From: Bacteroidales bacterium
GTDB taxonomy: Bacteria > Bacteroidota > Bacteroidia > Bacteroidales > P3
DNA length: 64,000 nt
Assembly: GCA_017480245.1 (NCBI GenBank)
Contig: JAFVBA010000010.1
Coordinates: 124,001 to 188,000 of the forward strand
Reading direction: 5' to 3'
Part shown: positions 57,151-64,000 of the stretch, piece after piece
Numbering within the stretch: position 1 is the stretch's first letter
How the letters are laid out: each line of letters starts with the position of its first letter
Position numbers and translations under genes: made by a program
Notes under the pieces: generated by a model
Told to the model about the DNA's origin: nothing
The model's input: the letters and a program-made list of their open reading frames with translations, nothing else
Database searches by the model: none

Positions 57151-59103
57151 TTATTTCTCTGTTGTAGTTTGGTTTTTTATCAATCTGTTGTTATATTGCT
57201 GAATGATTGCTTCGGTCAAACGTGTGTGGAAGTCGGCAATCTTCGGATTGGATTTTGCAATATTTTTTTTCATATCAGGATCTGTTTTGGCGTTGAATAG
57301 TTGCGTTGCAAAGCCATCGCGGTATTTGCTTACGTAATCACCGACCATTAGGATATATTCGCCGTTAGAGTAGTAGATATAGAAATGCGGTTTGTCGGAA
57401 AATACACTCTGTCCGAAAGCAAATACATTCTTTTCGGTATGAAGTATATCGCTTATAGTAGGAAGTATATCCGTCTGTTGCATTACTATATTGGTTTGTT
57501 TGCCTTGCTTTAACATCGGGCTGTAAATAATGATAGGTATCTTGTAAAGTCCTAATTCCGTTTTGAATTCTTTAGTCTCATTCAAGGCGCTGTGGTCTGC
57601 CGTGATAACAAATACAGTGTTTTTGTACCAAGGCTGTTTTGATGCGCTCTCAAAGAATCTCCGTAAAGCGTAATCGGTATAACCGACCGTTTCGTGATAA
57701 CATAATGTTCCTTTGTCAAAATGTCCCGTGTGTTCTTGAGGGATTGTGTATGGCGAATGGTTGGAAAGGGTAAATAAAGTGGAAACAAACGGTTCTTTTA
57801 GCGAAGATGTCATTTTTGTTGCTACATATTGAAGGAACGGTTCGTCAAAAATACCCCAATTTCCGTCGTAATCCTTGTCGTTATTGTACTCGTTTTTGCC
57901 GTAATATGCCTGATAACCGACTTGATGTGCGAATCCGTCAAAATTCATTGTGCCGTTGTATCCGCCGTGGAAGAATGCGGAAGAATAACCTTCGCCTTTA
58001 AGTAAAGAAGCAATAGAACCCAATTTGTTATTGCCGTAAGAAGAGGTGATATAAGGAGTTTCGTTCAGCAGTGGCATAGACGCAGTAACCGCAGGTATGC
58101 CGTCGATACTTTTTTTACCGTTTGCCATTCCCTGAAATACTATACTGTGTTTGGCAAGTGAGTCCAAAAACGGAGTATATGTCTTACTTGTTTTGTTATA
58201 TACGCCAGTGTATTCGGCAGACATTGATTCTATTATTATAAACATTATATTCGTCTTACCGACTTGCGGAATTGAGTCAAACAGTTCGTCTGTCCAAATG
58301 TTTTTTGACGGAGTTTGGATAGGTGAGAAGATTGATTCCAGTTCTTTTTCGTCAAAATAATGTTTTGTTTCCAACGCTGCTTTCCCTATTGTGCGGTAAA
58401 AAGTGTAAGGAGTGTTCAAAACAAGTGCAGTATTCAGCGTTGAAGCGTAGTTACTTGCGTGAATAGGAGCCATAGGTCGCTTTTGCAAACCTCCTCTTTG
58501 GAAAACAATCATCAAAGCAGCGACAAGAACCAAAACAACCGTCTGTTTAAGAAAATGTCTTATGTAATAAAGATATTTAGGAGAAGTGTTTATTTCTTCT
58601 TTTGCAGTGGTAGTGAATTTTCTTCTCAATTTGCCGTCAGTAATATACAAAACGAAATTCAGAATTATGAAAATAAGAATTATATGCCAGTAATCCTTTG
58701 CAAAAGTAGGGATAAGAGAATTGAAATCTCCCCCGACACCCAAGTAATTGAAGATATCAAAGGTTATTCTTTTGAAAGTAAAACGGAAATATCCGCAATC
58801 AATCAGGTTAGCAACCATAATAAATTCAACGGCTATGAAAAACAAAACAGAAGTTATTGTTTTATATACTTTATTATTATGTATCGGCGCAGGCAACAGT
58901 GCAAAGAAAAGAAAAGGTGCCAAATAGAAACTTAAGGCAGAAAGAGAAAATTTGATGTTTCCCCAACATATTTTCATAAATGCCGGAAACGAATCAACAT
59001 TAAATAATGTCGTGTTAAGCAAATAGAATACTATTTGAGTTATGAGCAGTAAGCCTAAAGCCAATAAGTATCTGAACAGCGTAAGTTTATAATTCGGTTT
59101 CAT
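57151..59103 (-). CDS. LtaS-type sulfatase/phosphoglycerol transferase
   Basis: A 650-residue inner-membrane protein: five N-terminal helices (to about residue 190) and a periplasmic alkaline-phosphatase-like domain. Motifs: FIIIESMSAEYTGVY (metal-site Glu), the nucleophile region NGKKSIDGIPAV with Ser where many LtaS have Thr, FHGGYNGTMNFDGFA, and TADHSALNE. In Gram-positives such enzymes make lipoteichoic acid; in Bacteroidota they more likely move phosphoglycerol or phosphoethanolamine to envelope glycans. It ends seven bases before the GldB gene on the same strand. Confidence 0.9.
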   Translation of the reverse strand: MKPNYKLTLFRYLLALGLLLITQIVFYLLNTTLFNVDSFPAFMKICWGNIKFSLSALSFYLAPFLFFALLPAPIHNNKVYKTITSVLFFIAVEFIMVANLIDCGYFRFTFKRITFDIFNYLGVGGDFNSLIPTFAKDYWHIILIFIILNFVLYITDGKLRRKFTTTAKEEINTSPKYLYYIRHFLKQTVVLVLVAALMIVFQRGGLQKRPMAPIHASNYASTLNTALVLNTPYTFYRTIGKAALETKHYFDEKELESIFSPIQTPSKNIWTDELFDSIPQVGKTNIMFIIIESMSAEYTGVYNKTSKTYTPFLDSLAKHSIVFQGMANGKKSIDGIPAVTASMPLLNETPYITSSYGNNKLGSIASLLKGEGYSSAFFHGGYNGTMNFDGFAHQVGYQAYYGKNEYNNDKDYDGNWGIFDEPFLQYVATKMTSSLKEPFVSTLFTLSNHSPYTIPQEHTGHFDKGTLCYHETVGYTDYALRRFFESASKQPWYKNTVFVITADHSALNETKEFKTELGLYKIPIIIYSPMLKQGKQTNIVMQQTDILPTISDILHTEKNVFAFGQSVFSDKPHFYIYYSNGEYILMVGDYVSKYRDGFATQLFNAKTDPDMKKNIAKSNPKIADFHTRLTEAIIQQYNNRLIKNQTTTEK

Positions 59104-59109
59104 CGTTTG

Positions 59110-60153
59110 TTATTTTTTAGGTTTATAATTTGATTTCTTTAAAATTAATTGCGAATCGGTTATATTCATAAGCGAATCCCAGGAAATGTTTTCCTTATCC
59201 ATAAAATTCTTTACTATATTGTATCCGATAAAATGCCCTACTCTTGAAGGCGAATCGCCAAGCGGTTTTGATGTAGGGCCTTCTGCCGTTAAGGACATAT
59301 ATTTTGAGCGGTCTTTTTCGTAAAGAAGTTGATTTTGTATGATATATCCCCAGATTAGTTTCTCATTTTCATTGCACCAATCCATCTGTTGCTGCGTGTA
59401 TCTCAACACTTCGTAATCCTTGTATGTAGGAAGAATCTGCGAGATTATATAACTGTATTTTCCTTCGTCAATAATACAATCCAAAAGCGTACAATCGGGA
59501 TTCATTTGTACGTCCTGCGTGTTGCGGTATGTAACATTTTTAAGATACATACGCATAAAGTCGGGTGCAATATACCTTTGGTTCAACGTAGGTATGATAT
59601 ACTGAGGCATTTGATTGTAATAAGGATTTTTTTCTATCGCAGGATAAGAATAAATATCCAAGGCAATGGTTACATAGTCCCCGTTAGTGTAGTTTTTATT
59701 CTGAAGACAATATTCAAACTCCGCAGGACCGAATATCATTGTGAAAAAACGCCTCGGAAGTTCGGTGTCTTTGTGCTGAGTTTTCAATTTTGCAAACGCA
59801 GAAGTCAAATCCTTTTCCAAAAAACTTATATCGGGATAAGTTTTCTGCACTATATTTTGGGCATCAAGCAAATAATTGTCGGTAACAAACCTTTCAATCA
59901 TCTGTAAATACTTTTCGTCATCCAAAGATGAGGCAAACATTTCGGGATATTTGGTTTGCAAATCTTTTAAATAAGTTTTCAAATCACCGTCCTTGAATGC
60001 GAACAATTCTCTGTCAAAACGTATAATTTTAATTGTCTCTTCCTTTCCCGTTTGTTCGTTAATAAACTTTGTTTCTTTGGTTTTGCTGCAACCCAGTAGT
60101 AAAACCATCGCAATAATTACCGCTAATATTTTATAAAGTTTGTGTCCTGTCAT
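59110..60153 (-). CDS. GldB-like gliding-motility lipoprotein
   Basis: A 347-residue lipoprotein (lipobox LLLGC in MVLLLGCSK) of the GldB family. Conserved parts include IIRFDRELFAF, the FGPAEFEYCL segment and AEGPTSKPLGDSPSRVGHFIGYNIVKNF. GldB is required for gliding in Flavobacterium but the family also occurs in non-motile Bacteroidales, so motility is not implied. The upstream start at 60195 would place 14 extra residues before the signal peptide; 60153 fits a lipoprotein. It precedes the sulfatase gene by six bases, so the two are an operon. Confidence 0.85.
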   Translation of the reverse strand: MTGHKLYKILAVIIAMVLLLGCSKTKETKFINEQTGKEETIKIIRFDRELFAFKDGDLKTYLKDLQTKYPEMFASSLDDEKYLQMIERFVTDNYLLDAQNIVQKTYPDISFLEKDLTSAFAKLKTQHKDTELPRRFFTMIFGPAEFEYCLQNKNYTNGDYVTIALDIYSYPAIEKNPYYNQMPQYIIPTLNQRYIAPDFMRMYLKNVTYRNTQDVQMNPDCTLLDCIIDEGKYSYIISQILPTYKDYEVLRYTQQQMDWCNENEKLIWGYIIQNQLLYEKDRSKYMSLTAEGPTSKPLGDSPSRVGHFIGYNIVKNFMDKENISWDSLMNITDSQLILKKSNYKPKK

Positions 60154-60217
60154 ATTTATATTTGTTTTCGTTACCTTTTTATCTTTTCTTTTCAATATAT
60201 ATTGTTAAAAAACTTTT

Positions 60218-60404
60218 GCCTTTCGGCTGTTCTTTTCTGCCTTTTGCTTTCTTACCGCCGCCCTTTGCGAAGAAATTTTGAAAAAAACTCTTTTTTTTAC
60301 CAGAAAAAACTGTTTTTTTATATCAAAAAAACTCTTTTTTGGGAATTTTCTTGCGAAAGGGCGGAAGAATATTCCGTTAAGGCGTCATTGTTTCTTCATT
60401 GGGC
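60218..60404. repeat. 187-bp palindromic array reaching into rluD
   Basis: Left arm: GCC-starting 21-nt units at 60218, 60239 and 60260. Core: AAAAAAACTCTTTTTTT-type palindromes centred at 60289, 60311 and 60333. Right arm: units ending GGC at 60362, 60383 and 60404. Symmetric about 60311. The last 28 bases (60377-60404) are coding sequence of rluD, encoding its final residues. Confidence 0.92.
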
Positions 60405-61525
60405 GTTATTTTGTCTGCATTTATATTGCTGTTTGTGTAATTCTGCCATTTTTCTATTACGTTTTGCATATCCGAAGGCAGTTCTGAGGAGAAAAACATC
60501 TCTTCTTTCGTTCGCGGATGCTTGAATCCCAAAGTTGTTGCGTGAAGTGCCTGTCGCGGCAACATATCAAAACAGTTTAAGATGAATTGTTTGTATTTGG
60601 AAAACGTAGTTCCTTTCAGTATTTGGTCGCCTCCGTATGTTTCGTCGTTGAATAACGGATGTCCGATGTGTTTCATATGCACGCGTATCTGATGGGTGCG
60701 TCCTGTTTCCAACTTGCAACGGATTAATGTCGTATATCCGAAGCGTTCCAACACTTCCCAATGCGTTACGGCGTTCTTTCCTTTATCTTCGGAGCAGACA
60801 GCCATACGTTTTCTATCCTTTTCGTCCCTTGCAATGTTAGCATTAATCGTCCCTTTATCCTCTTTAAAATCTCCCCATGCCAATGCGGTGTAAGTTCTTT
60901 CGATGGTGTGATAATAAAATTGCTCTGCAAGGCGGGTTTGTGCGTCTTCCGTTTTGGCAACAACCAATAGCCCTGTAGTATTTTTGTCAATGCGATGAAC
61001 TAAAAGCGGTTTTATTTTTACGGCATCCATATTCACCTTTCCGTTTTGCAATGAAGTAGGATTGAAATAATATGTCAGTGCATTGACAAGCGTTCCCGAA
61101 TAATTGCCGTAAGCAGGATGAACAACCATCTGTGAAGGTTTATTGACGATAAGCAAATCGTCATCTTCATAAACTATATTCAAAGGAATGTCTTGCGGAA
61201 TTACCTCAATATCTCTCGGTGTTGTGGGCAGGAATATCTGTATTATGTCCTCAGGTTTTACTTTGTAGTTAGGTTTTACTTCTTTGCCATTGACTTTAAT
61301 ACAATTGTTTCTTGCCGCTTGCTGAATCTTGTTGCGCGATGCGTTTTCTATTCTCACCATTAAGTATTTGTCTATTCTTAACGGTGATTGTCCTTTATCA
61401 ACAATATATCTGAAATTCTCGTAAAGAAGAGTCTCGCTTTGCAAGTCCGTATTTTCTTCACTCAATACAGATTCCTCTTCTTTAAATTCTAAACTCTCAA
61501 CCTTAAACTCTGAATTATCTCCCAT
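60377..61525 (-). CDS. rluD: RluD-type 23S rRNA pseudouridine synthase
   Basis: Isomerises uridines in 23S rRNA helix 69 or related sites. The 382 residues hold an S4 domain (DKYLMVRIENASRNKIQQAA), the catalytic motif VHRIDKNTTGLLVVAKT (Asp in HRID) and the C-terminal ETGRTHQIRVHMKHIGHPL. The first 40 residues before the S4 domain are an extension whose start (MGDNSEFKVESLEFKEEE) is a translated copy of the TTTARRG heptamer repeat. The last ten residues (ITPNEETMTP) come from the right arm of the 187-bp array. The start overlaps the stop of the upstream gene by one base (TAATG). Confidence 0.94.
   Translation of the reverse strand: MGDNSEFKVESLEFKEEESVLSEENTDLQSETLLYENFRYIVDKGQSPLRIDKYLMVRIENASRNKIQQAARNNCIKVNGKEVKPNYKVKPEDIIQIFLPTTPRDIEVIPQDIPLNIVYEDDDLLIVNKPSQMVVHPAYGNYSGTLVNALTYYFNPTSLQNGKVNMDAVKIKPLLVHRIDKNTTGLLVVAKTEDAQTRLAEQFYYHTIERTYTALAWGDFKEDKGTINANIARDEKDRKRMAVCSEDKGKNAVTHWEVLERFGYTTLIRCKLETGRTHQIRVHMKHIGHPLFNDETYGGDQILKGTTFSKYKQFILNCFDMLPRQALHATTLGFKHPRTKEEMFFSSELPSDMQNVIEKWQNYTNSNINADKITPNEETMTP
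61481..61515. repeat. Short heptamer repeat at the rluD start
   Basis: TTTAAATTCTAAACTCTCAA continues as CCTTAAACTCTGAA; the same heptamers as 2868-2948. It is translated in RluD as FKVESLEFK. Confidence 0.7.
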
Positions 61526-63408
61526 TATCTCGCAATTATAAGTTTTTTTGTTTGATTGTTTATCTTCAAAAGATAGATTCCGTTTTGCAAACTCTCAATG
61601 TTTATAAGTTTTTCCTTACTTTGCTTAAGCAATTTTCCGTTTATGTCAAATATTTTTGTGTCCGCCTGACCCAAAATGTCAATATAAATGTAGTCTTTTG
61701 CAGGATTAGGATAGAAAGAAGCGATATTGTTATCGTCTTTTGCGGAGTTGATACCGACGGTTGAGTATCCGAAATAAGGACGTATCATTGCAGCGCCTTT
61801 TAAGAAGATATTAACCCAATCTTTTCCGCGTTTTTCAAATGTATATGCGCTTGCGTCGTTGTTTTGGTCGAATCCGATATTCATATATACGGAGTTGGCA
61901 GGTTTCAATGCGACAAAGAAATCTCCTTGCGGCAGAACCAACGGTTCATTTAAGTAGTAGCGTTGAAATTTGTTCATACCATCGTACGCAGGAGTGAGTT
62001 TCCCTGAAGAATACAACTCTCGGTCGGGTATAATTAACGTGTCGTAAATATCATTTCCCTCACTGTCTTTGTAAGAAGAGATTTCCTCGGTTGCATTGTA
62101 GATATAAAGGTAAAAAGGTTTCAAATTACTTTGTTGCCATGAGCAGTTAAAATAAATATCAACGCAATAAAGAGTATCGTTTGCGGCAAGAGGATAGCGG
62201 AGTGCGAACATAGAGGCGTTACTTGGCTCTATACCTATTCCGCTTTCGGCAGTACCGTCATCGTATGAAAAATAATTTTCAAATTTCTGCACAAAACGGC
62301 TTGTATCATTGCTCCTGATGTTGTCTTGTCCCACACCCTCGGTTACAATGTGCGTAATAGTGTATTGGGAAAAGATGTTGGCAGGAGGATTAAACGAAAA
62401 ATCGTTTTTATATGCGACGTGGTTTTTGGCCGATTGGAATTTATGGGTTTGAGGATAGGAAACAATGTTTTCAAATCCGCCCGAATAGGAATGAACGGTC
62501 GTGTTGTTTGCGTCTGTTATGTACATAGAATAATTGGAGTTCAAAGTAGAAGAATGTAAATTGACAATAGTATTAAAAACAGAGTCTTTCATATATTCTT
62601 GTTTGAAATGTTTGGCAGGAATGGCGGTAAAATCTTTCAATAAAGACTTGGCTGGATATACAAAAGCGACATCACGGTATGTAGAATCCAAATAATTGCG
62701 GTTAATATTCATATAAACGTAATCAATATTCCATTGACCTTTGTTAGATATGTAACTGTACGACGGATTGTTGTCCAAAGAACCGTAATTGATGAAGCGG
62801 AAACGGAAATCTTTGTTAAAATATGCCGTATCGGTGATTGCAATCAAGTATTGAAGGAAATAAGCGGAATCTTTTTTGTAAATAGTGTCTAAATTCGTGC
62901 CTTTCATACTCCAAACAGTAGTCCAAACGTCTTGATTGGACTTGTAAAATTGCAAAACTACGGAATCCTTAGACGACGGTGCCGTTCCGATACGCTCCCA
63001 TAAGTTGCCCATCGCACCACCAGGCTGAATAAAGAACGAAAGCCAAATACTGTCGCTTACTGCCAACTTCTTATTGACGGGTTCTTTGATACTGTCCAAC
63101 CGAATAGCGACACTGCTTAAAGTATCTGCCGCAAAACCATAAATATTTGCCTGTGGATAGATTTTTCCTTCGCTGTCCAAAATGTCAAGTGTAACAACTC
63201 CGCTTGTAGGCGGCAAAAAGGCAAAACCTGTATTGACAATAGCTCCTTTATTTTCCCATAAAGTATTGTCAGGTTGCCCTGAGTAAGATGAGAAATCATC
63301 TAAAAACGGAATGAATACGCTTTGCGCTGCCGAATTATTCGGAAATATAAAGTTTAATTGCATAAGGATGCAAACAATCAATGCATTTATTTTAATCAAT
63401 CGTTTCAT
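61525..63408 (-). CDS. Type IX secretion (T9SS type A) cargo protein
   Basis: A 627-residue exported protein. The start MKRLIKINALIVCILMQLNF is a signal peptide, and the C-terminal 75 residues are a type A sorting domain (SFYPNPAKDYIYIDI, KIFDINGKLL, LQNGIYLLKI) that directs T9SS export and surface anchoring. The body has no recognised enzyme motif and looks beta-rich with many Ser, Thr and Asn. The ATG at 63408 is preceded by GAGG, five bases away, and fits better than the ATG at 63441. It overlaps the PASTA gene end by 17 bases, and rluD follows at TAATG. Confidence 0.86.
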   Translation of the reverse strand: MKRLIKINALIVCILMQLNFIFPNNSAAQSVFIPFLDDFSSYSGQPDNTLWENKGAIVNTGFAFLPPTSGVVTLDILDSEGKIYPQANIYGFAADTLSSVAIRLDSIKEPVNKKLAVSDSIWLSFFIQPGGAMGNLWERIGTAPSSKDSVVLQFYKSNQDVWTTVWSMKGTNLDTIYKKDSAYFLQYLIAITDTAYFNKDFRFRFINYGSLDNNPSYSYISNKGQWNIDYVYMNINRNYLDSTYRDVAFVYPAKSLLKDFTAIPAKHFKQEYMKDSVFNTIVNLHSSTLNSNYSMYITDANNTTVHSYSGGFENIVSYPQTHKFQSAKNHVAYKNDFSFNPPANIFSQYTITHIVTEGVGQDNIRSNDTSRFVQKFENYFSYDDGTAESGIGIEPSNASMFALRYPLAANDTLYCVDIYFNCSWQQSNLKPFYLYIYNATEEISSYKDSEGNDIYDTLIIPDRELYSSGKLTPAYDGMNKFQRYYLNEPLVLPQGDFFVALKPANSVYMNIGFDQNNDASAYTFEKRGKDWVNIFLKGAAMIRPYFGYSTVGINSAKDDNNIASFYPNPAKDYIYIDILGQADTKIFDINGKLLKQSKEKLINIESLQNGIYLLKINNQTKKLIIAR

Positions 63409-64000
63409 TTGCCTCAATAATAACGGTATCATTTTCCTCAATCATCTCTTCTATTTGTTGAGATTGCTGAAAATCTTCTAATTGTTTCTTATATGCTTTT
63501 TCGTTTTCGTTCATCAAGTTAAGATTTATTGCAGTGCCTATCATAACTCGGCGGGAAGACGGCGTATAACTTATAACCCTTGTATTCTTTTGTTCATTCG
63601 TTCCTTGGAAAATCTTTCTTCCGACATTCAATCCCGCTTTCCATAAAAGGATTTCTGCATCGCTTTCAGTTTTGGAAAGAATGTCCGGAACAACAACTTC
63701 ATTTGTCGTAGATTTAACTTCAACTATCAAGTCAATTGCTTCTCCTGTTATAATATCGCTGCCAACGTTGATACTCTTTCCTTTATATCGTTGTTCAACT
63801 ACAATATTGTCTATCTCTCCGGTACGATACATTATGGTACCAACCCGTAATCCTACATCGATAAGCGATTGCACTGCACTTTTCAGTCCTTTGTCTTTGC
63901 AAAGCGGCATTCTTATCATCTCGCCTGAGTTAGATGCTATGGTGATGTATATCTTTCGTCCGTGTTTTACCAAACTGCCTTCGCTTGGGTCTTGAGTTAA
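63392..64000 (-). CDS. PASTA domain protein, 5' end outside the window
   Basis: Partial: the reading frame runs open to the window edge (LTQDPSEGSLVKHGRKIYIT at the left of the visible product), so the start lies beyond 64000. PASTA repeats bind muropeptides or beta-lactams in kinases and PBPs; here at least two PASTA-like units are visible (SAVQSLIDVGLRVGTIMYRT and KTESDAEILLWKAGLNVGRK regions), followed by an acidic Glu/Gln-rich tail. In Bacteroidota a short membrane PASTA protein commonly precedes rluD. The N-terminal membrane helix is not visible. Confidence 0.88.
   Translation of the reverse strand, partial: LTQDPSEGSLVKHGRKIYITIASNSGEMIRMPLCKDKGLKSAVQSLIDVGLRVGTIMYRTGEIDNIVVEQRYKGKSINVGSDIITGEAIDLIVEVKSTTNEVVVPDILSKTESDAEILLWKAGLNVGRKIFQGTNEQKNTRVISYTPSSRRVMIGTAINLNLMNENEKAYKKQLEDFQQSQQIEEMIEENDTVIIEANETID

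Overview
The window reads as a chromosomal segment of an AT-rich member of Bacteroidales (Bacteroidota). The signs are promoters of the Bacteroides type (-7 box TAnnTTTG with TTTG about 19-20 bases upstream), a PorE-like TPR/PD40/OmpA protein and a C-terminal type IX secretion sorting domain, a GldB-like lipoprotein, HU-HIG and SUI1 proteins, a membrane pyrophosphatase, and a PPi-type phosphofructokinase. I do not assign a genus. I found no rRNA, tRNA, transposase, integrase or CRISPR array.

Layout. 0-7.4 kb: PPi-phosphofructokinase, a DUF3109 protein, MscL, GlnRS, an outer-membrane barrel, a DUF2975/HTH pair and a ZIP metal transporter. 7.6-13.6 kb: the PorE-like protein and a very large NtrY-like histidine kinase whose coding region carries repeat elements. 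13.8-23.8 kb: housekeeping genes rbfA, a LolC/E-type permease, cysS, an HU-like protein, an M28 peptidase, lpxK, a purine nucleoside phosphorylase, dxr and rseP. 23.9-29.3 kb: two small unknown genes, sufC-sufD-nadK and tyrS. 29.7-38.3 kb: lipoproteins, a GH3 beta-glucosidase, carbamate kinase, a DUF362 lipoprotein, a truncated Phd-like antitoxin beside a tandem pair of membrane proteins, and rpmB. 38.4-49.4 kb: acyltransferase and thioesterase, a DUF151 nuclease, the pyrophosphatase, a CoA-transferase, a GT39-type glycosyltransferase and a patatin-like outer-membrane protein. 49.5-64 kb: a DNA polymerase I without its proofreading domain, an M64 peptidase, tryptophanase, SUI1, a YegS-type lipid kinase, an LtaS-type sulfatase, GldB, RluD, a T9SS cargo protein and a partial PASTA protein.

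Metabolic sense. PPi-dependent phosphofructokinase and an ion-pumping pyrophosphatase both use pyrophosphate, and tryptophanase, carbamate kinase and an acetyl-CoA hydrolase/CoA-transferase fit a fermentative, amino-acid-using anaerobe. These are inferences from gene content.

Most unusual feature. The window holds a class of palindromic repeats built from 21-22-nt units. Four copies are each 187 bp long (12803-12989, 35869-36055, 53314-53500, 60218-60404). Each has about three 21-nt units, then three short palindromes whose centres lie exactly 22 nt apart, then about three inverted 21-nt units, and is symmetric about the middle palindrome. A fifth copy (17549-17797) has a 4-4-4 arrangement and a sixth (about 2204-2390) is more diverged. 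Shorter relatives of about 84-86 bp (four units) occur at least ten times. The sequences differ widely while length and spacing are kept. One 187-bp copy and two 84-bp copies lie inside the histidine kinase gene without breaking its reading frame, and another copy encodes the last residues of RluD. I do not recognise this as a named repeat family. Other points of note are an orphan promoter/His-rich mini-ORF/terminator unit beside a G10 tract (55324-55498) and a 28-codon leader ORF before tryptophanase.
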